A stretch of 60,663 nt of DNA from positions 1-60,663 of the forward strand of contig JADDMT010000150.1 in the NCBI GenBank assembly GCA_021401465.1, written 5' to 3'. This DNA comes from Teratosphaeria epicoccoides. Lineage: Eukaryota; Ascomycota; Dothideomycetes; Mycosphaerellales; Teratosphaeriaceae. A program made the position numbers and the translations under genes. The notes beneath the pieces are model-generated. The model worked only from the letters and a program-made list of their open reading frames with translations, was not told the origin of the DNA and ran no database searches. The stretch's first letter is position 1. Each line of letters starts with the position of its first letter. Positions 1-9,724 of this stretch are shown in pieces.

Positions 1-1503
1 TTCGAAGTCATCGTTAATAGAGGCAAGGGCCCCGAGTTGCTGACGCTAACAGCTAGTCGGATACTTCTCGACGCTAACGTTAGCCTAGCGGAAAAGTCAG
101 CATTTCATACTCGGAGGGTACCCGCACCATATGCGTACTATGGCGAAGGTCTCGACCCTAATGGTTAGCACCTTCAAGATCTTCTAGACTAAGTCTGCGA
201 TTAGACCTAGACAAACGTTTTCGCCTGTTAGCAGAGAGTCGAAGCGAACGCTACTGTGAGAACGGTTAGCAGTCGCGGTGAAGCACGAGAGGGCGCCAAG
301 CAGGTAGGCGAGTGCCTTGCGGTACTTGGCCTGTAGCCTGTTTATGGTCAGAGTGCCTTCGGCAATCCCCTCGTCGCGCGCACTCTAGAAGTCATCGATG
401 TTACGGCAGAGCTAGTTGTACTCGCCGTATACCTCTTCAGGGAGGTCTTGGCATTTTTGATGCTTGCTATTACAGTTGACATAATTGCAGTAGACACCGC
501 CCTCATCAAACCCGCTAACGCAGATCTCGGCTACGCTTCGGTTAGTACAAGTCACGCATACCTCGTGGGTAGGGGACGCCTTACTAACACGCGGAGGAGA
601 GATGTGTGCAGCTTGGCTACTAAGGTTGTCGAGGCATCGTCGACACGAGCGACAATCGCGGGCAGAGCGAGTAGCGTCGAACTTAGTCTGTAGCATATGA
701 GCCATTATAGCTAAGACAGGTTGATTGATCTTGATTAATTGATTAAAGAAGAAGGAGCTCTAGTACAGACCTGCAGACACGGCGAGGCGCAAGCTGAGCG
801 AAGTAGGAGTAGAGGTCGATGTTAGTGTCTTAGAACAGGGAAGTTTAGGGAGCGACGAGGTTTTTATACCCTCTGATAGCCCCCCTGTTGCCTACCGCAA
901 CCGTTGAGCTAGTAACTCGAACCACATGCGCAGAGCACCTGCCTCTAGTTGACTTACAAGGGGACCGAATGATGCAATAACGGATAACGCGGCTGTCACG
1001 CATGTACGCCGACTGCACTCGTGCTAGCCTACTAGCATGGAAATGTGGCGAGGCCCGCGCCAGGAGCGCGCTCCTGCCGTTTCGAGCGGCGCGCGCAGAG
1101 CGTCCGCGCACTTTCCTACTACCCCGAGGTTCTGCAACACGTTCTTCACGGTCACGACTAAATAGGGACGGCCAAGCTACTTGGCGAGGCCGGCGCGCAT
1201 GCTCGCCCTATAATTTCAAGGATTAACTGAAGTACGTACTCGTGGTTTCCTGATATCTCGATCCGCATATGAAGCGAAGGTGTTACGAAGCCGCCTAACA
1301 TGTAACAGATTGAAACCCGCCTAAGTCAGCAGCCTCCGCCCCGCACTCGCTGCGAAGGTGTTAAGGTGTGCGCATGACACATGTTGCGCAGGCTATCTAC
1401 CTATTTACCCTTGCGTAGTGTAAGCGTGCTACATCCCGTACCCTATATGTTCTGCGTGCGTCACTTAGTGAGGCTAGGGACATCCTCATAGGAGGAGGGG
1501 CAG
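1..1503 (+). mobile_element. 3' internal part of a family-B Gypsy element (copy B1), cut by the window edge
   Basis: This stretch is the reverse complement, with scattered transitions, of about 54,215-55,717, where the same element is attached to a recognisable Gypsy pol. In B1 the pol lies left of the window. The part seen is the segment between pol and the 3' LTR, ending in a purine run (AGGAGGAGGGGCAG) directly before the LTR at 1504, as expected for a polypurine tract. It contains an accessory frame on the minus strand, listed separately. The family assignment rests on the match to the other copy. Confidence 0.8.
412..705 (-). pseudogene. Antisense accessory ORF of family-B Gypsy, B1 copy (broken)
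   Basis: An ATG-led frame of 97 codons lies opposite in direction to the element's pol. Its twin at 55,013 has the same length and over 80% of the same residues. It contains a CRRC pair near residue 20 and a second cysteine group near residues 78-86, although here the first cysteine of that group reads as tyrosine. The frame ends at a TAG that replaces a likely Gln codon (CAG), and the reading continues sensibly beyond it, so the original protein was longer. A TATAAAAA box lies about 160 bp upstream (861-870 on the minus strand). Function is unknown. The cysteine pattern suggests a metal-binding domain, by inference only. Confidence 0.6.
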
Positions 1504-1863
1504 TGATACGGTTGATACTAGGGGACCATTTAAACCGCATGGGTTCTAATGGCCGCCCTTGGCATGCAGTGACCCTGCCACATATGGCGAGGGGGTCCTT
1601 CGTACATACGTTGGCTCGTATGTCGTCCGAGTAGGATTAGTTGTCGACGTAGGACGCCCCTACGTCGCTGACCCTACGGTACCCCTACGGGGTTAGGCTC
1701 GGACATGCTTTCCCTAATTAAGGAGCGTCAGGGGTTATAAGCACCCTTAGCGCCACCTCTGCGATAAGCAGAAAGCAGCGCTGTCTTGTACCTACTAAAA
1801 GGTCGGATTACTCTGTCACACTGCGAGATATTTTCATATCATATAGCACATACATCTATATCA
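1504..1863 (+). repeat. LTR of family B, 360 bp (3' LTR of copy B1)
   Basis: It begins TGATACGG and ends TATATCA, so it has the TG...CA ends of an LTR. Two other 360-bp copies are in the window (2461-2820 inverted, 53,855-54,214 inverted). A purine tract precedes it, which makes it a 3' LTR. The right flank is CACGC; the partner target duplication would be outside the window. The LTR contains short perfect hairpins such as CGACGTAGG/CCTACGTCG. Confidence 0.85.
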
Positions 1864-2460
1864 CACGCCTGCAAGAAAGTTCGAGCCTCCTTCAAGGTGT
1901 CTCCCTTGAACGGCTTCGGGTTGCGTGCGTTACGACTACCTCCTAGTTAGCCTACTATGGCCCCGAATTCAGGCACCAAGTTCGCGGGCACACGCGGAGG
2001 GTCTGCGCCTCCTGATAAGTTGTCTTCGCGGGTCCCTGGCGTGAAATCTCGCTAGATTTCTTCGTCCGCTAGTTCGTTAGTACCGCTCATGGCGACGTCT
2101 TCGTCGTCCTCGCCGTTGTCGCTGCTAGGAGCGGTGCGGCTCCAGCTCTGGTTCGCAAGGCGGTTCGCGACCTAATTGACAATCATGGCTACGAGGGCCG
2201 GGTCGATAGTCGGGGTTAGCTGCGGTCCCTGTGCGGGGGGTCTATTGCCTAGTCCGCCGCGTAATTGTCCTCTAGCGGAACTGTCGCTCGATGCAGTGTC
2301 GCTCGCAGCGGTTACTTCTGCGGGCTAGTTACTCGGGCTAGCTTCGCCATCGCGGGCGCTCGGGATGGCGCTCGCTACGCGTTAGTTGCGAGTTCGTGGT
2401 GCTCTAGACATATCGTAGTATTCTCTGCTAGACTGCAAAGCAGGGGGGAGAAAGCAGAAC
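1864..2460 (-). mobile_element. 5' leader and gag start of a second family-B element (copy B2), interrupted
   Basis: Read on the minus strand, this follows the 5' LTR at 2820-2461. After a short leader an ATG at 2411 opens a gag-like frame: Ser/Arg-rich start, acidic middle, then near the left end a PFKGDTLKEARTFL segment that resembles the start of a Gypsy capsid domain. Several TAG stops interrupt it. It stops abruptly at the LTR of B1, so B1 most simply inserted into B2's gag. Confidence 0.6.
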
Positions 2461-2820
2461 TGATATAGATGTATGTGCTATATGATATGAAAATATCTCG
2501 CAGTGTGACAGAGTAATCCGACCTTTTAGTAGGTATAAGACAGCGCTGCTTTCTGCTTATCGCAGAGGTGGCGCTAAGGGTGCTTATAACCCCTGATGCT
2601 CCTTAATTAGGGAAAGCATGTCCGAGCCTAACCCCGTAGGGGTACTGTAGGGTCAGCGACGTAGGGGCGTCCTACGTCGACAACTGATCCTACTTAGACG
2701 ACATATGAGCTAACGTATGTACGAAGGACCCCCTTGCTATATGTGGCAGGGTCACTGCATGCTAAGGGCGGCCATTAGAACCCATGCGGTTCAAATGGTC
2801 CCCTAGTATCAACCGTATCA
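2461..2820 (-). repeat. LTR of family B, 360 bp (5' LTR of copy B2)
   Basis: This is the inverted copy of the LTR at 1504-1863, with identical termini and a scatter of transitions. On the minus strand it is followed by a gag-like start, so it is read as a 5' LTR. With the LTR at 1504 it forms a large inverted repeat with a spacer of about 600 bp. Confidence 0.85.
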
Positions 2821-3745
2821 GTTAACTTGATAGCACTGTTTAAACAACGCTAAACCCCTAAGCTCCTTCGCCATTCTACTACTACTGCTGCTACTGCTGC
2901 TACACGCTACCTCCGGAGCGCTTATAGCACTCTTCATTAGTATAGTGCAGCGGCGTAGCACCTGTAAATACAGCCCCCTAGAGCGCCTTGATATAGATCA
3001 TACTATCTATAACAGTGCGGCTAATGTCAACTATCCGCTCTATGATAGCATTAAGCTCTACATGCATTATGGCGAACTAACTATTACTGTAGTCTACAAG
3101 ACTAGCAACGTGCTCTGCTAGCATAGCTAACTACCCCTTAACTATACTAAACCTTGCTATAACAGACTACATGTTACTATTATCATTAACATCATTAATG
3201 TCTCTAGTACCGCTAAGGATACCCTCTATATTGCTAAGCCGCGCGTTAATGCGCATATCGAATGCGTCTAGTCGCAGTTTAATCGCAGTAAGCCTTGACT
3301 TAACTACCCCTATTTTCTCCTTGATTAATAGCTCATGCTAGCGATTAGCGCGACATCTAACGCGATTGTTACGCTTACAGAATGCGCAAGCCGCATCATC
3401 ACGCTAGGACTAGACCCTACACTCATAACCGCGCTTAGTGTATTCATTACATAGATTAATAGCTAGCTTGCCTTCGTTAGTCTCTATGATATAGCTAGCT
3501 ATATCGTACTTGCGTAGGAGGGCATCTTTCTCCTTAAGGCTAGTGTTGTAATCATACTACTAGCTCTCTTCAGACTTATACTACTAATTAGCGGTATTCT
3601 TAGTCTCTAGACAGCGCAAACTACTACTACAAGTTAGCGACTACCTCTGTAAGTATGCTGTAAGCGCGGAAACAACTTACACTGGCGCTAGAGGTAGCAG
3701 CTTAGGTTCAGGTAAGCTAGTAGTAGATTCTTCAGCCATTTTGGT
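2821..3745 (-). mobile_element. RIP-damaged relic with a cysteine-cluster/coiled-coil ORF
   Basis: There is no long open frame, but on the minus strand an ATG at 3739 starts a frame that reads through several TAG stops for about 300 codons. It is rich in Lys/Glu/Leu with two coiled-coil-like stretches. Between them lies a cysteine group at about 3354-3389 with spacing C-x2-C-x7-C, preceded by a further C-x8-C pair. A GTAAGT near codon 20 could be an intron donor. The base composition (very frequent CTAG, few CpA) matches the repeats around it. No RT or integrase is seen, so the parent element cannot be named. The layout resembles the antisense accessory ORFs of the two Gypsy families in this window. 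Confidence 0.45.
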
Positions 3746-4062
3746 ACCTTGTTAGGAGCGATATTATAGTAATCTGAGGGTGTAACATAGTAAGTTGATG
3801 GCGGCGAGGAGGAATCACTTATAACTGAGCCGATAATAGCATTGAATCACAATAACAATCGCTAGTGAAGTGGCATTTGGCAAATAACTAGCTCAATTCA
3901 AGCAAACACGTGATATCAAGAAACACATGCATGTGGAATTGGCACATTTAGACCGCCGTCGAAAAACTATTTCCCGTATTCGCATGTGACATCGATCTCA
4001 TCCAACCACCGCCACCCACAGCAGCCGCTTGACCTTCGACCTGCACGAACCAAAAAAGCAGC
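3746..4062. other. Boundary between repeat DNA and gene island; upstream region of IMP2
   Basis: CTAG-rich repeat-like sequence fades out around 3,870, and ordinary sequence leads into the ATG at 4063. No gene or clear promoter motif was recognised. Confidence 0.5.
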
Positions 4063-4674
4063 ATGCGCCCACCCCTCCGCTCCACCCTCTGGGCCACCGG
4101 CTTCATCACCACCTGGATCTTCCTCACAGACAACTTCTACCACTTCACGCGCATCACCGGCACCTCCATGACGCCCACGCTCTCCCCGCACTACGACACC
4201 ACCGGCCGCAGCGACTGGGTCCTCTGGCGCCTGCACAGCCTTCGCCACACTCTCCGCCGCGGCGACATAATTCGCTTCACGTCGCCCCACCACCCGGACT
4301 CGGAGGCTGTGAAACGCATCGTAGCCCTGCCAGGCGATACCGTGATATTGGATCGGAAGAGACGGCCGGTGCGGCAGAGGGATGGCGCGGATGGGCCGGA
4401 GAGCAGGACGTGGGATCGGTGGGGAGGGAGCGTGAGGGTGCCGGAGGGGCATGTGTGGGTGGAGGGGGATAATTGGAGGTGGACGAGGGATAGTAATACG
4501 TATGGGCCGATTTCTATGGCGCTGATTACTGGGAAGGCTGTGCAGATTTTGTTACCAATGAAGGATTTTGGGGCGAGGCCTTGGGAGGGGTTTCAGGTGC
4601 GGACGAGAGTTGTGCCTGGGGAGGTTGGGAAGGTGAAGGATGAGGAGGTTTTGGAGAGGATTTTTCGGGGGTAA
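4063..4674 (+). CDS. IMP2: Mitochondrial inner membrane protease subunit 2 (signal peptidase family S26)
   Basis: This single-exon gene encodes 203 residues, close to the usual size of Imp2/IMMP2L. These proteases sit in the inner membrane facing the intermembrane space and remove sorting signals from imported or mitochondrially made proteins. One hydrophobic segment is at about residues 8-24. The catalytic serine is in TGTSMTPT (Ser35) and the catalytic lysine in the EAVKRIVALPGD box (Lys84). The second conserved box, with VEGDN and SNTYGPIS, is present. The KR-(I/V)-ALPGD form points to the Imp2 rather than the Imp1 branch. The stop codon lies 3 bp from the end of the convergent dehydrogenase pseudogene. 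Confidence 0.9.
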   Translation: MRPPLRSTLWATGFITTWIFLTDNFYHFTRITGTSMTPTLSPHYDTTGRSDWVLWRLHSLRHTLRRGDIIRFTSPHHPDSEAVKRIVALPGDTVILDRKRRPVRQRDGADGPESRTWDRWGGSVRVPEGHVWVEGDNWRWTRDSNTYGPISMALITGKAVQILLPMKDFGARPWEGFQVRTRVVPGEVGKVKDEEVLERIFRG

Positions 4675-4677
4675 GGG

Positions 4678-5414
4678 CTATGGACTACCACTTCTGCTGA
4701 AGATTTTTCCGATTTCAAGACAGAGGGCTGAGGTGACGGCTGAGGTGTTGGCGGAGCCGCCCATGTCTTTGGTTCTGGTTGAGGGGTTCCCGGGTACGGT
4801 TTCTATGGCTTCCATGAGTTTGTCGGCGATGCTGTCGAGCTTGCCTTTGCCGAGCCAGCGGACCAGAAGACATCGACCGGATTGGCGGTACCCTTGCCTG
4901 CGATGTCTGGCGCGGATCCGTGGATCTGCAACGCTTGTTTAGCAGTGCCAGTAGATATCCCCAAGAAGTGGGATACTAACAGGCTCAAACATGCTAAGAC
5001 AGTACCGAGTGGGATCCAAGCATGATGGCGGCGCGATGCCGATGGAACCGCGAGAGCAGTCGCAAGGTCAGACTGGATGTCTGCGTGGACTAGAATGACT
5101 CAAGTCAGCCCAACGCACCAGGACCAACCACCTGCGCCCAGGACAGGAATCAACCCACGATTGGTAGCGACAACAACATTCAACTTCCCCGGCCGATTCG
5201 CCATCCTCACCGTCATAGCATCCACCAACATCTTATCCCACTCCACCACACCCTCATACTCCCTCGCCACCTCCGGCAGACACCCGATCCCACAAGACCA
5301 TCCCATGCCTCTGCGCATTGCTCTTCGTCACCATCGTCAACTTCGTCCTCGGCCTCGCCTTTGCCGGGGATGGCGGCGATTTTGAAGGGGGTTGTTCCAG
5401 GCATGTCGAGGAAT
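4678..5414 (-). pseudogene. Decayed tartrate/3-isopropylmalate-type dehydrogenase
   Basis: Pieces of one decarboxylating dehydrogenase (isocitrate/isopropylmalate dehydrogenase superfamily) occur in order on the minus strand. The start has FKIAAIPGKG (family: KIAAIPGDGIGPEV). VTKSNAQRHGMVLWD follows, then WDKMLVDAMTVRM, then the substrate/cofactor signature HGSAPDIAGKGTANP, then WLGKGKLDSIADKLMEAIE and DMGGSANTSAVTSALCLEIG, ending at TAG (4678-4680). About 150 codons are missing after the first block, and at least two frame changes separate the others. It cannot make an active enzyme. Intact relatives oxidise tartrate, D-malate or isopropylmalate with NAD. The wording of the motifs is nearer the tartrate/D-malate branch, but this is not certain. 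Confidence 0.8.
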
Positions 5415-5830
5415 AGGAGTCGAAAAGTACATGAAAGGCACGACCAGGCTTATCTTGGCTGTGCTGTTGGAAAAGGGCTCTTGTAAGCCACAAGCGCGTC
5501 GGCTAGGTATATTGCATTGGCCATTACAGAAATCCAATGCCACCACTTCTCTGCTCTGTGCTGTTGCCCCTCCATCATGGCGGGGTCGTTTGGACCTGCC
5601 TCCGGAGACCTGAGATTCGCATTGCTCTCCGTCCCACATGTAATGCCCTTCCATTGTTGCACCGAGAAAACATGAATCAAGTACATGTCAGGTAGCGGTG
5701 GGGGGCGAGTCATACATCGCAACACCCCCACCATCGGCCCCACCATTGATGATCCCCCTTGCTACACAACCCACCACATTTCTGTGTCCAAGACAATAAG
5801 AATCCTACATCCAAATCCATCTATCCCGCC
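5415..5830. other. Intergenic region upstream of HET-C2-like gene
   Basis: Only short overlapping frames of no recognisable family are seen. It lies between the start of the dehydrogenase relic (minus) and the HET-C2-like start (plus), so it should hold the promoter of the latter. No TATA box was identified with confidence. Confidence 0.4.
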
Positions 5831-6511
5831 ATGTCCACCCAAGCCTACCCCCCCGGCGGCACGTACTTCGACAACAAAGTCTCCTTCGCCTCCGTCCCCA
5901 TCACCGCTTCCAAAGACCACGCCATCGACACCACCGCATTCCTCGACGCCTCCGAGTCCCTGAGCAGCTTGTTCGATGTCTTGGGCAGCGTGGCATTTAG
6001 TCCCGTGAAGAAAGACATGGCGGGGAACATCAAGAAAATCCGGGACCGCCAACTCGAGGCGCCCGTCGACTCCGACACCCTACAAGACCTCGTGCGCAAC
6101 GAATTGAAAACGAAAAGACACACGGCGACCGAAGGCCTGGTCTGGCTCGTCCGGTAACCCCCCCACCTTCTCCTCCCTTCCCCCTCCACACTAACCCCTC
6201 CATCCCTTCCCTCCAGCGCCCTCGACTTCACCGCCCAAGCCCTCCGCAAGAACCTCTCCACCCCGACCGAAGAACTCGCCGTCTCCTTCCGCGACGCCTA
6301 CGGCAACACCCTCAAGCAATACCATTCCTTCGTCGTCAAGCCGATTTTCTCCGCCGCCATGAGCGCGACGCCGTACCGGAGGGACTTTTATGCGAAGCTG
6401 GGCGAGGATCAGGGGAGGGTGGGGAGGGAGTTGGGGGATTGGGTCGCGGCGTTGGAGGAGAGGGTGGGGATTTTGAAGGAGTTTCTGGGGAGGGCCGAGG
6501 CGAAGTGGTAG
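5831..6511 (+). CDS. het-c2: Glycolipid transfer protein (HET-C2 family)
   Basis: Two exons, 5831-6153 and 6217-6511, joined over a 63-bp intron (GTAACC...CTCCAG, branch CTAAC), give 205 residues, the normal GLTP length. The family moves glycosphingolipids between membranes in the cytosol; in Podospora the het-c homologue also acts in vegetative incompatibility. All five head-group residues known from GLTP can be placed: Asp62, Asn66 and Lys69 in KKDMAGNIKK, Trp105 in EGLVWLVR, and His144 in QYHSFVVKPIF. Splicing restores the EGLVWLVRALDF block exactly, which supports the intron. It converges with the METTL16-like gene. Confidence 0.92.
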
Positions 6512-6662
6512 ATTTTTTTTTTGGTTTTGGTTTTCATTGAGATGGAGCGTGTTGGAGTGGGATGGTAGAGGTCATGTTGCGGACAAGAGGTTTTGAGTAG
6601 GTGACCATCCGCATTGAAACTCCGAAGACGAGATGTTGGCACTACAGGCACTCCCTCCTTGC

Positions 6663-6747
6663 TGCAATGCTGAAGTCACTGCAATGGTAAAGTCTCTGCA
6701 ATGGTGAACTCTCTGCAATGGTAAATCTCTGCAACGGTAAAGTTACT
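6663..6747. repeat. Imperfect 17-bp tandem repeat, about five units
   Basis: Units of the form TGCAATGGTAAAGTCTC follow each other with 1-3 changes each (one unit is 16 bp). The array spans the stop codon of the METTL16-like gene and its downstream region. Confidence 0.6.
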
Positions 6748-8139
6748 GCTTCGCTGTTGCTAATGTCGTCTTTAACATCCCACAGAACGAGGTGAACAGC
6801 ACATAGTCCATGCCCCTTAACCACCTAACCTCCACCCTCTCCTCCTCACAAGTAATCTCCACCGCAAGCGCCACCTTTCCACCCTTACCCTCTTCCTCAT
6901 CGCCACCCTCTCTCTCCACACTCCCCTCACCGCCTACCCCCGCCTGCCCAAACTTCCTCTTCCTCCTCGCGGCCCTCGACCACACATTCCTCCTCGCCTC
7001 CACGACCCCGACCAACCCACCTTCCCTCCACCACCACTGCACATCCAACCCCTTCATCGCCTCATCCACCCTCTCCCCCACCCTCTCCTTCCCCAACCCC
7101 GTCGCCGCAACCGTCTGCGCCGTCGCCATCGGCAACACCCCCCCGACCAACTGCCCGCGCCTCACCACATCGTTCCTCGGCCTCCAGTCCCCAAAACTCC
7201 ACGCCACAGCCCACCGGTTCGTCTTATACCCCGCCTGCAAAGACGCGACGGCGAAATTTGTGACCCCCTGCGCCTTGAGCCGCGAGACAATCTGCTGCAA
7301 GCTGGGGAGTCGGCCGACCATGGCGGTGTACCACTGCACTCTGCCCCTGAGCCGCAGACTCTCGTCCAAGATCCGCGAGACAAAGCCGACTTCCCCGCCG
7401 GCACAGATCATCTCGTTCGGGGCGCCCGTGCAGATCGCCGACGGGGCGGCGCTCTTGCCGAGGTAGCAGGACGCCATCTCCGCTCTCGAGCAGTAGAAGG
7501 GTGGATTCGTCATGGTGAAGTCGAGACGTGCCGAGCTCGTGGGCGAGAGCGGGATCACAGGCGCGTCGGGAGTCGTCTGCGTAAGCTCGATCCGCTCGCC
7601 GAGTCCGTTCGCCTCCACGTTGCGCCGCGCGTATGCGAGAGAGCGGGCGTCGATTTCCGAACCGAGCATGTGCCAGTCGGGGCGCGTGGAGGTCGCGAGC
7701 AGCGGGTAGATGCACGAGGCTCCGACGCCGATGTCGAGGCCGGCGACAGGATGCGTCTCGTCGTGGTGTCCTGAGGAGGTGGCGCGGGTGGTGTCGAGGA
7801 GTTGCTGGATCCAGCGGATGTAGTTCCAGCGGACGGGAATGGGCGGGCAGAGCCGGTCGGGCGGGAGAGAGAGGGTGAGGGCGAAGTCTTGTTTGAGGAG
7901 GGCTTTGGTGAGGGTTCTGGAGTTGGGGTGAGTGTGTGTGCGTGTGGGTAAGGGTGGAGTGATTGGGTTTTGGGCTCGTACTGGAGCACTCTGGGGTCTT
8001 GGAAGTCGATTCTGCGGGTTTCTTTTGCGACTTTTGCGATGGCGGCGAAGTCTTCGTCGTTTGCTGCTAAGGTGTCAAAATCGACGTCGCCTTCGTAGTA
8101 GTTGCGTCGGCCGGCGTGGTTGGGGATGGAGGGATTCAT
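6743..8139 (-). CDS. METTL16-type RNA N6-adenine methyltransferase
   Basis: Two exons, 8139-7982 and 7916-6743, with a 65-bp intron (GTACGA...CTCCAG), give 443 residues. The family (METTL16; bacterial RlmF is related) methylates adenine in structured RNA. In yeasts and animals U6 snRNA is the known target. Splicing recreates the N-terminal family block DFQDPRVLQ-TLTKALLKQDF and then VRWNYIRWI. The SAM-binding segment GLDIGVGASCIYPLL and the catalytic NPPF tetrapeptide (about residue 188, in TMTNPPFYCSRAEM) are intact. The C-terminal third is Arg/Lys-rich and poorly conserved, as in other fungal members. It is probably nuclear. A tandem repeat overlaps the stop. MET8 ends 193 bp upstream on the same strand. 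Confidence 0.88.
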
Positions 8140-8332
8140 GTTGATGAGAGTTGGATGTAGTGGGCAAGTGGCGGGGTGCTGTAGCGAAGGTGAAGCACGG
8201 AGGACAAAAAGTCAGGTAACGCAACAGAATTGTGCTACTGAAGAAGCTCGGTCCTGGCGTCGAAAGAATATCTACCCGACAATATGGTACATGAATCGTT
8301 TCGGCGTAGATTTTTCTGATCCTTCGAAACTC

Positions 8333-9213
8333 TCATACCACACATGACCAACCAAACGACCCATCGAACGACGGCACACCAGACTCGCCACCAAGCCGTA
8401 CTTCATTTAGACTCGGCACCTTGTCCGGCGCGTAGAACTGCAAAAGAGCATCCATGTCCTCCTCATCCATATCGCACAAGTCCTCCAGACTCCACTTCAC
8501 ACAGACCTTCGACATCCTACCACCCGTTAGCACACGCACACCTTCCCCTTTCGTCCATCACAAACATACCACTGCATCCTTTTCGGCCCCTGCTCCTCCC
8601 CAGGCGCCAGCACCCTCAATTTCTTCCTCAACACCCCAACCCTCGAAATCGCATCCCCAATATTCTCCGGCAAACTCGCCGCAATCTTCCTTCGCACGAT
8701 GTTCGCCATCTTCGGCCCGTTCCCGTTCGTGCTCACCATGATCTGCAGCGGCCCATCGCGATGCACACTGCCAAAGTAAAAATCGCATTCGGGCGGCACA
8801 TCCGCAATATTCGCCGCGATCCTCTTCTCCTTACACAACTTCCATATCTGTGATGAAGCTTCCGGGTCGTCGACAGCTGTGAGCACCATTGCTATGGCTG
8901 GGTCGTCGAGGTCGGTGGGCTGGAACAGGCGATCGATGTATGCGACTTGGTGTTGGGAGATGCGGTAGGCGACTTCCGGGTTGAGGCCGGAGCGGGGGCT
9001 GATCACGGTGACTTTGGCGTCGGCATTGAGAAGGTTGAGGATGCGGCCGGCGGCGACCTGGGCTGTGCGTCAACCGTCAACATTCGGTGCGTGCGAGGAG
9101 GGTGGTGGGATGCTTACTTCGCCGCCGCCGACGACGAGGACTTTTTTGTTCTTGACCTGCCAGGCGAGGATGAGGGAGCCGCCGCCTTGGACCTCGGGGA
9201 ATTTGTGGCTCAT
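8333..9213 (-). CDS. MET8: Siroheme synthase: precorrin-2 dehydrogenase / sirohydrochlorin ferrochelatase
   Basis: Three exons (9213-9118, 9057-8570, 8516-8333) with introns of 60 and 53 bp (GTAAGC...CCCAG; GTATGT...GGTAG with branch GCTAAC) give 255 residues. Met8p performs the last two steps of siroheme formation (NAD-dependent oxidation of precorrin-2, then iron insertion). Siroheme is the cofactor of sulfite and nitrite reductases. The N-terminus has the Rossmann motif VLVVGGGEVAAGR, which is complete only after splicing. The central part holds the ADVPPECDFYFG and VSTNGNGPKMANIVRR blocks typical of the family. The chosen ATG matches the usual fungal start just before FPEVQGGGSL; an upstream in-frame extension looks like leader sequence. 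It is divergent from PEP7 with 511 bp between starts. Confidence 0.92.
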
Positions 9214-9724
9214 GTTGATGTTGGGCGTTGGGAGAGTCTGAGGTTGTTTTGTTGATGAAGCACTCGGGTTTTGTAGAAAGCAGATACCGGAGATACGCCG
9301 CTCAGATCCAGCGCTAAGCATGTGAAAGCCAAGAGCGCTGATTGCCAAAAGTCGAAGTGCGCTCGATTGGGAGGGGCGGAAATATCTTGACTGGACTATC
9401 GCATGGGCCAATCTTTATGGCCGGAAGAACACAAGCTTCGCCAAGTCCGCAGAGTGCCGTACAAGGCGTCGTGACAAGCCGTCCAAGCCGCCGACCACTT
9501 ACAATATCGGGATTCGGAGGTAAGTCTGTCCACGGACCACGACCTGGCATGATCGTCATTGCTCGCTCGCGTGGCGCTTGCCGGGATCTAGCGTGACGGT
9601 CCGAGCTGCCACACCTTCCTCTCTTGAGCAACCAACAGTTAGCAATTCCAACGACCATTATATTGCCTTCGCATTCGACCTGAGAGATGGTCTGCCATGG
9701 GTGCATTCACAGGAGGGGACTAGC
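9214..9724. promoter_or_regulatory. Shared divergent promoter region of MET8 and PEP7
   Basis: The 511 bp separate two start codons facing away from each other and contain no credible gene. No sequence-specific operator was identified. Confidence 0.5.

Noticed and set aside
1504..2820. Foldback or MITE-like DNA transposon with 360-bp inverted ends
   Set aside because: The ends are TG...CA LTRs found elsewhere next to Gypsy pol and purine tracts. The spacer reads as gag, so nested LTR elements fit better.
5077..5754. Several overlapping 60-105 codon frames on both strands
   Set aside because: Apart from the dehydrogenase pieces on the minus strand, none resembles a protein family or has plausible start and splice context.
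6810..7466. 218-codon plus-strand frame (Pro/Ser/Thr-rich)
   Set aside because: Shadow of the METTL16-like gene on the other strand.
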